Positions 7,389 through 14,471 of a stretch of 18,343 nt of DNA are shown in pieces. The notes below the pieces were generated by a model. The model made no database searches and was not told the origin of the DNA. It saw only the letters and a program-made list of their open reading frames with translations. The translations under genes and the position numbers were made by a program. Within the stretch, counting starts at the first letter, position 1; every line of letters begins with the position of its first letter. The DNA comes from Halovenus sp. (GTDB lineage: Archaea; Halobacteriota; Halobacteria; Halobacteriales; Haloarculaceae), in the NCBI GenBank assembly GCA_003551265.1, contig PUMG01000221.1, forward strand, positions 1 through 18,343, written 5' to 3'.

Positions 7389-7625
7389 ATGAGTGAAGGT
7401 GTGACAACAAGGGTAGTTGAGGCGATTGCGGAGGTAGAGGGGAATGATCCTGCAGACGTGGATTTCGTGCTTGAAGAGTACATCGACACGGATGCACTTG
7501 ACAGTTTGCTTGAACACAGCTCTACTTCCTGCACACTTAGCTTTCGGGTGACAGACCACGAAGTCATAGTTTCAAGCGAAGGACAGGTTGAGGTTGACGG
7601 CTCACAACACGAACTTATCGCGTAG
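7389..7625 (+). CDS. HalOD1 output-domain protein
   Basis: This 78-residue acidic protein consists of one HalOD1 domain. The pattern is V(V)EAIAEVEGNDPADVDFVLEEYIDTDALDSLL, then a beta stretch CTLSFRVTDHEVIV with a Gly-containing turn SSEGQVEV. HalOD1 was named as an output domain of haloarchaeal signalling proteins and also occurs alone, as here. Its biochemical role is not established. The gene is monocistronic-looking, with its own TATA box and a T-run (GTTTTT) just after the stop. Flanking genes are on either strand and unrelated in function, so context adds little. Confidence 0.82.
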   Translation: MSEGVTTRVVEAIAEVEGNDPADVDFVLEEYIDTDALDSLLEHSSTSCTLSFRVTDHEVIVSSEGQVEVDGSQHELIA

Positions 7626-7671
7626 CTGTTTTTCCTGGACAGTGGAGACCTGTTCCGGCTGTGACGTTCTC

Positions 7672-7685
7672 AATTGAATTCAATT
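7672..7685. repeat. 14-bp perfect palindrome
   Basis: AATTGAATTCAATT is its own reverse complement. It lies in the 166-bp gap before the gene at 7792, upstream of the TATA-like CTTTTATCC (about 7738-7746). It could be an operator or upstream activator site; no protein can be assigned. Confidence 0.4.
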
Positions 7686-7791
7686 ACCGACTGGCAATCC
7701 GTTGTAATGATAGATTAGTCGCGTGAACGGTGTTCTGCTTTTATCCCTTTTCACGGGCAACCGGTGAGACGTGAGAGATACGTTACGCACA

Positions 7792-8373
7792 ATGTCCAGT
7801 ACTGAGAGCGACAGCAGATTGGATCCAATCGCACAGTGGTGGGACAGCTACGATAGAGAACGCAGGCAGGCAGAGAGTCACCGACTTCTGGTTTTTGTTC
7901 GCTCGCTTCGACCTGCACCGGGCGCTCACGAACAGCGCGCGCAGATATTTGACGCACTCGAGATGGCCTGTGACGAGGAACTGATCGACAGATACGACAC
8001 CCGGTTGCTAGGAGACGAACTCTGTTTCTGCCAGCACTGTCAGGAAGTTCCACTCGGGGAGTCTGTCCGGAGTGACGTTAGGCGACTGTCGACGTGGGAA
8101 GAAGGTGAGGTCTGTTCGGCTGGCTTCCACGAGCGACAGGTTGAGTGCACATTCACCGACGAGGCGTATCCGGTTCTGGTTCCACCGGAGACGACGATTG
8201 CTATCCGTGTCGATGGGTCTCTGGCGGGTGTATTCCCGTGCGTGGTCGGTGGGACACATTACAGCGTTGAAACGCTTTTGACGAATCTGCTCGCGAACTC
8301 CCGTTCCGAAGAGGCACCCAGTCGCACGGATGAAGTCAGTACCGACCTGGCTGGCAGCCACCGCTCTCAGTAA
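7792..8373 (+). CDS. Uncharacterised haloarchaeal protein with Cys cluster, possible HTH-type regulator
   Basis: This 193-residue protein resembles haloarchaeal proteins annotated only as HTH domain-containing. The segment VFVRSLRPAPGAHEQRAQIFDAL (34-56) is followed by a helical region, a cluster CFCQHC (Cys78, Cys80, Cys83), and a C-terminal part VLVPPETTIAIRVDGSLAGVFPC (128-150). That pattern of a small sandwich domain after a reverse turn recurs in the family as I recall it. The tail from about 170 is Ser/Glu-rich and probably disordered. The start could be GTG 7771, almost exactly where a leaderless transcript from the TATA at 7738-7746 would begin; ATG 7792 is the conservative choice. 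The Cys cluster may bind zinc. The 3' end overlaps the convergent gene by 7 bp. Function is not known. Confidence 0.72.
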   Translation: MSSTESDSRLDPIAQWWDSYDRERRQAESHRLLVFVRSLRPAPGAHEQRAQIFDALEMACDEELIDRYDTRLLGDELCFCQHCQEVPLGESVRSDVRRLSTWEEGEVCSAGFHERQVECTFTDEAYPVLVPPETTIAIRVDGSLAGVFPCVVGGTHYSVETLLTNLLANSRSEEAPSRTDEVSTDLAGSHRSQ

Positions 8374-8696
8374 AACTCTGCCAGGTCACACGGGACGTCT
8401 TCGTCTGCAACGATGAACGCATCATCTTTGAGCAACTCCTCGTCTTCGGGCATGAATATTATCTGGTTCGAGTTATCCAGAGTCTCGACAGTTTCCCAGT
8501 TGGCTCCCGCGTATCCCAGGTCTTTTTGAGGGTCTGGGTCGGATGAAAGATTTACCCACTGACTTCGTGAGAATTGATTGTCTCGCCCCGAGTCGTGAGT
8601 TCCACTCGCTCGTTCTTTGTTTTCTTCTCTGGCAGAGGGAGACATCCTGCGTTCGCTCGACGATTCATTGCGACGATCTTCGTTGTTCTCGTTCAT
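8367..8696 (-). CDS. Small acidic protein of unknown function
   Basis: This 109-residue protein has a charged, Ser/Glu/Arg-rich first half (1-60) that looks disordered. A more ordered acidic second half contains GANWETVETLDNSNQIIFMPEDEELLKDDAFIVADED and ends DLAEFY. The C-terminal block looks like a conserved haloarchaeal motif, but I cannot name the family. There are no membrane segments and only one Cys. A TATA-like TACGTATAGG about 30-40 bp upstream (minus strand) supports the ATG at 8696. The last 7 bp overlap the end of the convergent gene. Confidence 0.65.
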   Translation of the reverse strand: MNENNEDRRNESSSERRMSPSAREENKERASGTHDSGRDNQFSRSQWVNLSSDPDPQKDLGYAGANWETVETLDNSNQIIFMPEDEELLKDDAFIVADEDVPCDLAEFY

Positions 8697-9101
8697 GGTT
8701 TAGAGGTATCCAACAGGGGCTGGCAGTACCTATACGTAGCAAGTAGCCACACCATACTCTAATAGTGTTTTGTCGACTCTCATTCATTCTTGTGTCGTAT
8801 AAACTATCCTAATTGCAAAGAAAGAACCAGGTACTCTCCAGATACTATTCAGATATACCCTCTCCACTCCTGTTTTGTGTCTCTCCAGCTACGGGACGCA
8901 ATTAACTACTGAGCCAGTCGTAATCAGCGACAGAACCCCTGAGTAGAAACTCCTTTGTCCGCCTGTCGACTTCTTTCCGATGAACTTACCGTACAATACT
9001 CTCCGTTTAATCATGTACTCCCAGCGACAAAGAGCGGGTATCTCAGACAATCGCCAGAGTGCAATGACCGTCATCAGATTCGCTCTCGTCACGGGACAGC
9101 C
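8697..9101. other. 405-bp intergenic region, promoters only
   Basis: This is AT-rich spacer between the start of the minus-strand acidic protein and the start of the plus-strand YihY gene. Recognisable items are the minus-strand TATA near 8730, AT-rich stretches around 8765-8815, and GTTTAAT at about 9005-9011. A 30-codon plus-strand ORF (9013-9105) ends in ATGA overlapping the YihY ATG. No family-like protein is visible in either strand. Confidence 0.45.
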
Positions 9102-10037
9102 ATGAACATACAGCCAATTGTCACGACTGTTCGAACGATTGTAACGCTCGGACGTGAGAAAGAGATTTCCTTTCTAGCTGGTAGTATCGCCTTCTTCGCG
9201 TTCGTCTCGTTGATTCCTGCAATGGTACTCGTGCTCGCAGTTGGCGCGCTGGTGGGGGGTGAGGGGTTTGCTGTGGCGCTGGTCCAGCTCGTCGAGAGTG
9301 CGCTCTCGGAGGAAGGAAGTGAAGTACTCACAGCGGCACTCGAAAACACAACTGGTCTGGCTGGGGCATCGATTGCCGGACTGGTCGTGCTAGCCTGGAG
9401 TGCGCTGAAAGTGTTTCGTGCTCTCGACATCGCGTTCGACCGCATCTACGCTGTCGAGACTCGGTCGTCGATAATCCGCCAGTTGTTGAACGGAGCCATC
9501 GTGGCGCTGGCAATTGGGACAGCCCTCGCACTACTGGTGCTGGTCAGGGCAACTCTGATGTGGCTCGAAGTTCCATTTGCGGGAGTACTTAGCTCGATTC
9601 TTCTCATCGGGGGATTGGTTCTCGTCCTCACGCCCATGTACTACGTGATGCCCCCAGTCCGAGTTTCGCTTCGGCACGTGCTCCCGGGGTCTCTCACGGC
9701 CGTTGTCGGTCTGTTTATCTTACAACAGGTGTTCCAGGTGTACGCCGCTAACGCGGCTCAGTACCAGGCGTACGGGTTTATTGGGGCGGTGTTGTTATTT
9801 TTACTGTGGCTGTATTTCGGTGCCACCGTTATCCTCATGGGTGTCGTGGTAAACGCAGCGCTGTCGACAACCCGGGTTAGGACGGCACCGACTCCAACAG
9901 ATCGACACGCAGAACAACTACACCCTGGGGTCGAAGTTCTCGACAGTCGTGAACGTAATCAGGCCACTCGGGACGAACAGGACGAGCGTCTCAGTGACGA
10001 AGAGGAAACAACAGACCCTGCGAAACCTGTCGAGTGA
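9102..10037 (+). CDS. YihY/BrkB family inner-membrane protein
   Basis: This 311-residue polytopic membrane protein of the YihY/virulence factor BrkB family has about six helices (24-50, 88-108, 131-156, 160-182, 193-214, 225-251). Family marks are SFLAGSIAFFAFVSLIPAM near the start, the WSALKVFRALDIAFDRIY amphipathic region (99-116), YYVMPP (180-185) and YQAYGFIGAVLLFLLWLYF (221-239). Residues 255-311 form a long acidic, hydrophilic tail, probably cytoplasmic and typical of haloarchaeal versions. BrkB was once called a ribonuclease (RNase BN), which is now considered wrong; transport or envelope roles are proposed but unproven. ATG 9102 is chosen because upstream codons to 8955 are unlike protein. 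It is a lone gene, convergent with a DUF7344-type gene. Confidence 0.92.
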   Translation: MNIQPIVTTVRTIVTLGREKEISFLAGSIAFFAFVSLIPAMVLVLAVGALVGGEGFAVALVQLVESALSEEGSEVLTAALENTTGLAGASIAGLVVLAWSALKVFRALDIAFDRIYAVETRSSIIRQLLNGAIVALAIGTALALLVLVRATLMWLEVPFAGVLSSILLIGGLVLVLTPMYYVMPPVRVSLRHVLPGSLTAVVGLFILQQVFQVYAANAAQYQAYGFIGAVLLFLLWLYFGATVILMGVVVNAALSTTRVRTAPTPTDRHAEQLHPGVEVLDSRERNQATRDEQDERLSDEEETTDPAKPVE

Positions 10038-10075
10038 TACTGCTGACAACATTTCAGCATTCTTGGCCGTCTGTC

Positions 10076-10546
10076 TCACTCTCGCTCAACCGTCTCTGCC
10101 AGTTGTTGCTGGAGAAGTGCAACCCGAAGATACGGCTCAGCCAGCCGCGTCAACTCGGTCGGTATCACGAGCTGGCGCTCCATATTGTACGTAATAAATC
10201 CGCTTTCTTCCAGCGATGGCAGGTGTGTCTGTGTCAACTCGGCAGTCACATTTCGACGGAACCCGTCATCGGTCATCTTCGTCTCGGATTTTGTGGCCAC
10301 GTAATCGACGAGTTTACTCACCGGTACGTAGCCACTCGTCTGCAGAAGAAACGTCAGGACGTACCGTCGTCCAGGATTCGAAAGCGCCTCGAAGATGACG
10401 TCTGGGGAGCACCGTTCGGCTGCAAACGATGACTCGATAGAGTCGGTGACGAGAGTGAGGAGTTCCTCGTTCGTCTCACTGTCGAACGGTCTGTCGAGAT
10501 ACTCTGTGGAACCGATATCGTGTCGGGTGTCGGTATCGTTGCTCAT
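10076..10546 (-). CDS. DUF7344-type winged-helix protein, soluble form
   Basis: This 156-residue protein is the fourth DUF7344-type protein in the window. After an acidic tail (1-44) the winged helix runs from about 46 to 130, with VIFEALSNPGRRYVLTFLLQ, LVDYVATKSE, RRNVTAELTQTHLPSLEESGFITY and a short wing. A C-terminal helix (about 132-155, LAEPYLRVALLQQQLAETV) may dimerise the protein. No membrane segments are present. ATG 10546 is the only good start. The 3' end faces YihY with a 38-bp gap. It is probably a DNA-binding regulator; nothing here shows its target. Confidence 0.85.
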   Translation of the reverse strand: MSNDTDTRHDIGSTEYLDRPFDSETNEELLTLVTDSIESSFAAERCSPDVIFEALSNPGRRYVLTFLLQTSGYVPVSKLVDYVATKSETKMTDDGFRRNVTAELTQTHLPSLEESGFITYNMERQLVIPTELTRLAEPYLRVALLQQQLAETVERE

Positions 10547-11109
10547 GTCTCACGGTGGACGTTGGTCGCGTTGAGGCGGGCGTTAGTTTCCTTGCTCATC
10601 TGCCGAAGCGAACCTCCACTGCGCCGCTCACAACCCTGCTCCTCTCGTTGGGAGACTCTCACGTTACAGAGCACGCATCCAAACGGTTTGAGCACTTTTG
10701 CCGGTTCGCTACGGGTGGTTGCGCACCAGTTCTGTCTGCATACCGAATACGTACAGAACCTCTTACAGAGCGATCCTGAAATAATATATTTCCAGTCCTC
10801 TGGTTCACTGCTGAGTAGGTAGGATTTGCATACGTGAGCCTGTGCAGGGGTCTTCCACCGGAATATGTCGCCGACAGCGCCGGTCTGTGACACCCTGCTC
10901 GTGGAAACGAGTCTCGCGTGACGCGAGAAGTCGGGTACGAACTGTATTCTCGACATAGTCTGAGCTTACCGGTTTGCAAAGAAGTACCTACCAAACATCC
11001 ACTTCGTGAAACGACGCAATGACTATACGGCTATCGACCGACAAGTAGATTTGAAGCGAACAAGACAAAAATATCCGTAATCACTGTCATCACCAGCGAA
11101 CGAACACCT
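10547..11109. other. 563-bp gap without a convincing gene
   Basis: Neither strand gives a family-like protein; the longest frame (minus, 10543-10956) is Arg/Cys/Ser-rich and looks like chance. It contains a palindrome GAAATA-ATA-TATTTC (10778-10792) that could serve as a TATA element in either direction. A 7-bp hairpin TCTCGCG-TGA-CGCGAGA lies at 10912-10928. An AAAAATATCC stretch (about 11067-11076) is suitable as promoter for the gene at 11110. It may hold a non-coding RNA or decayed genes. Confidence 0.4.
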
Positions 11110-11295
11110 ATGGCGCCAACACCACCCCAATCGACGCACCGACGACGTAGAGATTCCGATGAGAGCAAGAACTCCTGTTCAAGAACAGGGTTGGTCCTCA
11201 CGGCCAAGCAGTACCCGGACATCGGCAACAACTCCCCCGACGAGCTTCCGGTCACCGGAGGACTCTCTCAGAGAGACGGCGGTGAGCAACGATGA
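11110..11295 (+). CDS. Small basic/polar ORF coupled to the winged-helix gene
   Basis: This 61-residue ORF has an Arg-rich first part (HRRRRDSDESK) and a Gly/Asp/Pro-rich second part, with no recognisable domain. Codons from about residue 27 onward show strong G/C at third positions, as in real haloarchaeal genes. A TATA-like AAAAATATCC lies about 35-45 bp before the ATG. The stop overlaps the next ATG as ATGA, which suggests translational coupling to the winged-helix protein. It could be a real small protein or just the translated leader of the regulator. Unrecognised. Confidence 0.45.
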   Translation: MAPTPPQSTHRRRRDSDESKNSCSRTGLVLTAKQYPDIGNNSPDELPVTGGLSQRDGGEQR

Positions 11296-11573
11296 CTGAC
11301 GAGTGGGACGACATCAGTTTCGTCATCAGCTCTCGATACCGTGTCGTTGCGCTCCGCCGTCTGTCGGTTGGTCCGGCGACCCCGTCTCAGATTGCATCAG
11401 ACGCGGATGTGGGCATCGCTCACGTCTCTCGGGCGTTGCAGGGATTGCGTGACCGCTCACTCATCGATCTCCTGGTCTCAGACGACCGCAAGAAGGGCCG
11501 GGTCTACGGCCTGACCGAACGAGGACAGGACATCTGGGACACGATAGAGGCGGAGAACATGGCGTCTGAGTGA
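11292..11573 (+). CDS. Winged-helix transcriptional regulator (MarR/ArsR-like)
   Basis: This 93-residue single-domain DNA-binding protein starts FVISSRYRVVALRRLSVGPATPSQIA, with helix 1 and the first half of the winged helix. The recognition region DVGIAHVSRALQGLRDRSLIDLL follows, then a wing with DRKKGRVYGLTERG. This fits a common haloarchaeal and methanogen winged-helix subgroup that starts ISSRYR and carries RKKGRIY in the wing. It probably acts as a dimeric repressor or activator; the ligand and target are unknown. The ATG overlaps the stop of the preceding small ORF by 4 bp. Its end and the end of the NUDIX gene converge on palindromic element B. Confidence 0.86.
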   Translation: MTDEWDDISFVISSRYRVVALRRLSVGPATPSQIASDADVGIAHVSRALQGLRDRSLIDLLVSDDRKKGRVYGLTERGQDIWDTIEAENMASE

Positions 11574-11580
11574 GCGACAG

Positions 11581-11651
11581 GAATTCTCGTACGTCAGCAT
11601 AGATTCTCGCCACGACGTGTGGCGAGAATCTATGCACAGGTCCGAGACTCT
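11581..11651 (-). repeat. Palindromic element, copy B
   Basis: This 71-bp copy reads 5' to 3' on the minus strand. The inner stem is perfect for 17 bp: GCATAGATTCTCGCCAC (11597-11613) pairs with 11619-11635 across the spacer GACGT. Outer arms (11581-11592 and 11640-11651) pair at 8 of 12. It lacks the bulged A present in copies C and D. It touches the stop codon of the NUDIX gene and lies 8 bp from the winged-helix gene stop, so it may also end both transcripts. Confidence 0.8.
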
Positions 11652-12073
11652 CAGAACCTTCTCTGGAGGATGTACGGGACGAGCGGGAGCGTCGTCGTCG
11701 GGAACTCATCTGGTTTCACCCACTGGTAGTTGAGAATTCCGTGGGTGAGATTTGGTCTGGGTGGTGACTGGAGCCGGCAGTCGAACACCCTGTATCGGGA
11801 CAGTCGCTTGCAACTGGAATGTGCGTACCACACAGCGCTTCGTTCACGCTCGATAGAGATGTGACAGCCCAGCTCTTCGAGAAGTTCACGACGTAACGCT
11901 GCTGCGTGTGTTTCATCTTCTTCGATACCGCCACCCGGTAACGTCCAGAACGAAGTCCCATTTTCGTGTGTTTCTTCGACCAGCAGAATCCGTCCAGAGA
12001 CCGTTATCACTGCTTTGGCACCCTGTCTGAGGAGGTTTCCGGCGTCCTGGACGAGTGTCGCGTGACTCGACAT
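11651..12073 (-). CDS. NUDIX hydrolase
   Basis: This 140-residue enzyme cleaves nucleoside diphosphates linked to another moiety, using Mg2+. The full NUDIX box G-x5-E-x7-REU-x-EE-x-GU is present from Gly48 to Cys70 (Glu54, Arg62, Glu63, Glu66, Glu67), with Cys at the last hydrophobic position. The beta strand [15 protein letters not shown] and the WTLPGGG lead-in are standard. The C-terminal part ([21 protein letters not shown]) resembles ADP-ribose pyrophosphatase or MutT-type proteins, but substrate cannot be told. A TATA-like ATTGTATAG (minus strand, about 12092-12100) sits about 20-27 bp before the ATG, so the leader is very short. It lies 84 bp downstream of the polysaccharide deacetylase on the same strand; a nucleotide-sugar housecleaning role is possible but inferred. 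Confidence 0.93.
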   Translation of the reverse strand: MSSHATLVQDAGNLLRQGAKAVITVSGRILLVEETHENGTSFWTLPGGGIEEDETHAAALRRELLEELGCHISIERERSAVWYAHSSCKRLSRYRVFDCRLQSPPRPNLTHGILNYQWVKPDEFPTTTLPLVPYILQRRF

Positions 12074-12157
12074 ACCCCCTTACTCCCGTCGTCTATACAA
12101 TAAGTAAACACACGGTAATTCATCTCCTCGGGACAGTCACCTGTGTAGACGGTCGTC

Positions 12158-13138
12158 TCACTGCTCACGAACAGTTCGCTCGACTGGTGTTGGGGCTGAC
12201 CCAACCGTTGTATCTGTGGTGCTACTCACTCTCCTCGCAACATCAGCCATCGTTTCGACACGAATGTCACCCTGACGTCGTTTTAATTCAACGTACGCGA
12301 GAATTTCACTGACACGATCTATGTAGCGCTGGCTCGTGAGGTCGTTCGGGTGGAGCCACATGTGGAACAGTTCGTCGCGCTCTCCTGCCCGATCGATTCC
12401 TTTTCGTGCAAGTTTCACCGCCGGGTCGGCGGTGACGGCTGCAACACTCGACCACGGCTGCCCTCGAAACCCACCCAGAAACATCGACGCTGGTACGTTC
12501 ACCAGTCCAAACTCGTCAACGACTGGAGTCACTGTCGGCGGAGTCACCCCTCCGGTGAGACTTCCTGCCAGCAGGCCCAGTCCGCGCAACCCGGGAATGG
12601 CTGGCAAGCGACTCGGTCGAAGGCCCCGATAGCAGGTGAACCCACACTCTGCCAGCACGTCCCGATGTGCGATTTTGTTCCGGGGAAACACGAACGACGT
12701 ACACTCGAATCCGTATTGGTTTCCAACGGTACGGGCCAGACGACACTCTGCTGCGGCGACAGCTGCATCGATTTCGGGGAAGATAACGTGTGAGAAGCTG
12801 TGACTCGCTATTTCGTGTTCTACGGATGCCAGTGCAACTGCATCGATGAGGTCTCGTCCGAGCCACTGGCTGGAGTCATTCTCGAAGCCATCGTATGCCA
12901 CCTCGAACCACTCGGGGTAGAGAGGGTGAGACGTTCCGTATCTCCAGTCGTCTGTCAGCAGATGACCGACAATCGCCCAGGTTGCTGGTGTTTCACTCAT
13001 CTCGAACAGATCGAGTAGCTGTCTCCACCTGGTTCTGGCCTGCTGGCATCGCTGTACTTGCTCGTCGCTGAGCGGGTGTAAGTCGTGGACACCCCAGGCG
13101 AGCTCTGCGTCGACGGAGAAGACGACGCTCCCGGTCAT
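12158..13138 (-). CDS. Polysaccharide deacetylase (NodB/CE4-like)
   Basis: This 326-residue enzyme of the NodB homology family removes acetyl groups from amino sugars in polysaccharides, using a metal ion. FSVDAELAWG places the catalytic Asp at residue 10. The metal-binding His-x3-His is SHSFSH with His113 and His117. FVFPRNKI and later HMWLHPNDL supply the remaining active-site region. The sequence resembles the WbmS/PuuE-like variants used in surface glycan synthesis. No signal peptide is seen, which favours cytoplasmic action on a lipid-linked intermediate. The frame extends to a TTG at 13174, but ATG 13138 begins immediately before the first strand and is preferred. AT-rich AATATA and CTATAG motifs upstream can serve as promoter. 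It is divergent from glmU, so it could be co-regulated with it. Confidence 0.87.
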   Translation of the reverse strand: MTGSVVFSVDAELAWGVHDLHPLSDEQVQRCQQARTRWRQLLDLFEMSETPATWAIVGHLLTDDWRYGTSHPLYPEWFEVAYDGFENDSSQWLGRDLIDAVALASVEHEIASHSFSHVIFPEIDAAVAAAECRLARTVGNQYGFECTSFVFPRNKIAHRDVLAECGFTCYRGLRPSRLPAIPGLRGLGLLAGSLTGGVTPPTVTPVVDEFGLVNVPASMFLGGFRGQPWSSVAAVTADPAVKLARKGIDRAGERDELFHMWLHPNDLTSQRYIDRVSEILAYVELKRRQGDIRVETMADVARRVSSTTDTTVGSAPTPVERTVREQ

Positions 13139-13280
13139 GGTTTCTGCTGTCGCTAGGTCGTTAGCAGGGACCAACTATAGTAAGGACGTGTATATTCTCT
13201 CGACGGTCTCACTCGATGACCGTTCGTGAGGTGGCTGAAACCTGGGCATAACAATAACGACATCTAGCCTCTTCGAGTGC

Positions 13281-14471
13281 ATGACTGACATTACGACCGC
13301 CGTCGTACTCGCCGCTGGCGAAGGTGCCCGGTTACGTCCACTCACCCGGTATCGACCGAAGCCGATGATGGCGGTTGCCAACCGACCGATTATCGAGTAC
13401 GTCCTCGATGCGCTTTTGGCAGCCGGCGTGACCGATGTCGTGGTCGTTGTTGGCCACCAGCGAACACGTATTCAGGACCACCTTATGCAACGGTACCCCG
13501 CTGTTGACGTGACCTACGTCAGACAGCACCATCAGCTGGGAAGTGGAGACGCGCTCGTACAGGCCGCGGAATCTGTTCCCGAGGAGTTCGTCGTCGTCAA
13601 TGGTGACAACGTCATCGACGCGACGATGGTCCGCGAGACGATTGCTCGATACCAGGGGAGTGACGTAGCTGCGACTGTTGCGGTTGCACGCTCTGATAGC
13701 GCCCACGAGTACGGCACTGTTTGCGTCGAGAACGGACGAATCACGACGATTCTCGACCGTGAGGGCGGAGACGCGCACGGACGAATCAACGTCGGGGTGT
13801 ACGTCTTCGAGGACACGATATTCGACGCGCTCGAGCGGACAACTGTTCGGTCGGGCGAACTCTCGTTGACCGACGCGATTCCGTATCTCTCGGGCACGGT
13901 CGTACCTGCTGTGCCAGACGGCGTCTGGTACGACCCGGCCTACCCGTGGGACCTGTTGCGTATCACCGAACAGATCCAGTCTGCCCATCCGGAGCTCGTT
14001 TCCGAGGGGGATGCGTTCGTGCGTATCGACGACTCCGCCCGAATCCACGAGACTGCGGTTGTCGAGGAAGATGTACTCGTCGGGCCAGGCTGTGACATTT
14101 CGGCTGGTGCAGTTCTCCGAGCTGGAACCTGTCTGGGCTCAGATGTCCGAATCGGTGCGAACAGCGTCGTCAACCGGTCGCTGATTGGTGCCGGAACGAC
14201 TGTCAGGGCAAGCGCAACACTCTGTGACACGGTCGTGGGTGAGGAGGCGACGATTGGAGAGGGGGCAACCGCGCCAGGAGGACCGGGAGACTTCGTCGTC
14301 GACGGCAGATTGCATTGTAATCAGCAACTCGGAAGTCTGGTCTCTGATAGAGCTGATGTCGGCGCGAACGTTGCGCTCTCTCCCGGCGCACGAATCGGAC
14401 CGGACGCCCGCGTACCTCATGGAAACACCGTTGGAGAGAGTCTCACCGTCGAGACGGGGGTGGTCAGATAA
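13281..14471 (+). CDS. glmU: GlmU-like bifunctional sugar-1-phosphate nucleotidylyltransferase/acetyltransferase
   Basis: This 396-residue enzyme probably makes UDP-GlcNAc from glucosamine-1-phosphate: acetylation by the C-terminal domain, then UTP transfer by the N-terminal one. The nucleotidyltransferase domain (1-235) shows GEGARLRPLTRYRPKPM (13-29), LGSGDAL (86-92), NGDN (107-110), and INVGVYVF with ELSLTDAI (193-200) and PWDLL. A left-handed beta-helix domain follows (about 250-390) with hexapeptide repeats such as VGPGCDIS, IGANSV and IGEGAT. The stop and the ATG of glmS share one base (TAATG), so the genes are translationally coupled. That coupling supports a glucosamine pathway role over glucose-1-phosphate thymidylyltransferase, its nearest alternative. 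An AT-rich element CATAACAATAAC lies about 25-35 bp before the ATG. Confidence 0.88.
   Translation: MTDITTAVVLAAGEGARLRPLTRYRPKPMMAVANRPIIEYVLDALLAAGVTDVVVVVGHQRTRIQDHLMQRYPAVDVTYVRQHHQLGSGDALVQAAESVPEEFVVVNGDNVIDATMVRETIARYQGSDVAATVAVARSDSAHEYGTVCVENGRITTILDREGGDAHGRINVGVYVFEDTIFDALERTTVRSGELSLTDAIPYLSGTVVPAVPDGVWYDPAYPWDLLRITEQIQSAHPELVSEGDAFVRIDDSARIHETAVVEEDVLVGPGCDISAGAVLRAGTCLGSDVRIGANSVVNRSLIGAGTTVRASATLCDTVVGEEATIGEGATAPGGPGDFVVDGRLHCNQQLGSLVSDRADVGANVALSPGARIGPDARVPHGNTVGESLTVETGVVR

Noticed and set aside
8889..9092. 67-residue minus-strand frame upstream of YihY
   Set aside because: No recognisable family, low acidic content, and no convincing promoter or ribosome site.
9013..9105. 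30-codon ORF overlapping the YihY start as ATGA
   Set aside because: Could be a coupled leader peptide, but it is too short and unsupported by composition to list as a gene.
10543..10956. 137-residue minus-strand frame overlapping the fourth DUF7344 start
   Set aside because: The ATGA overlap is suggestive, but the composition (Arg/Ser/Cys-rich, few acidic residues) is that of a chance frame.
13332..14048. 238-residue minus-strand frame
   Set aside because: Antisense shadow of glmU; typical of GC-rich third positions.
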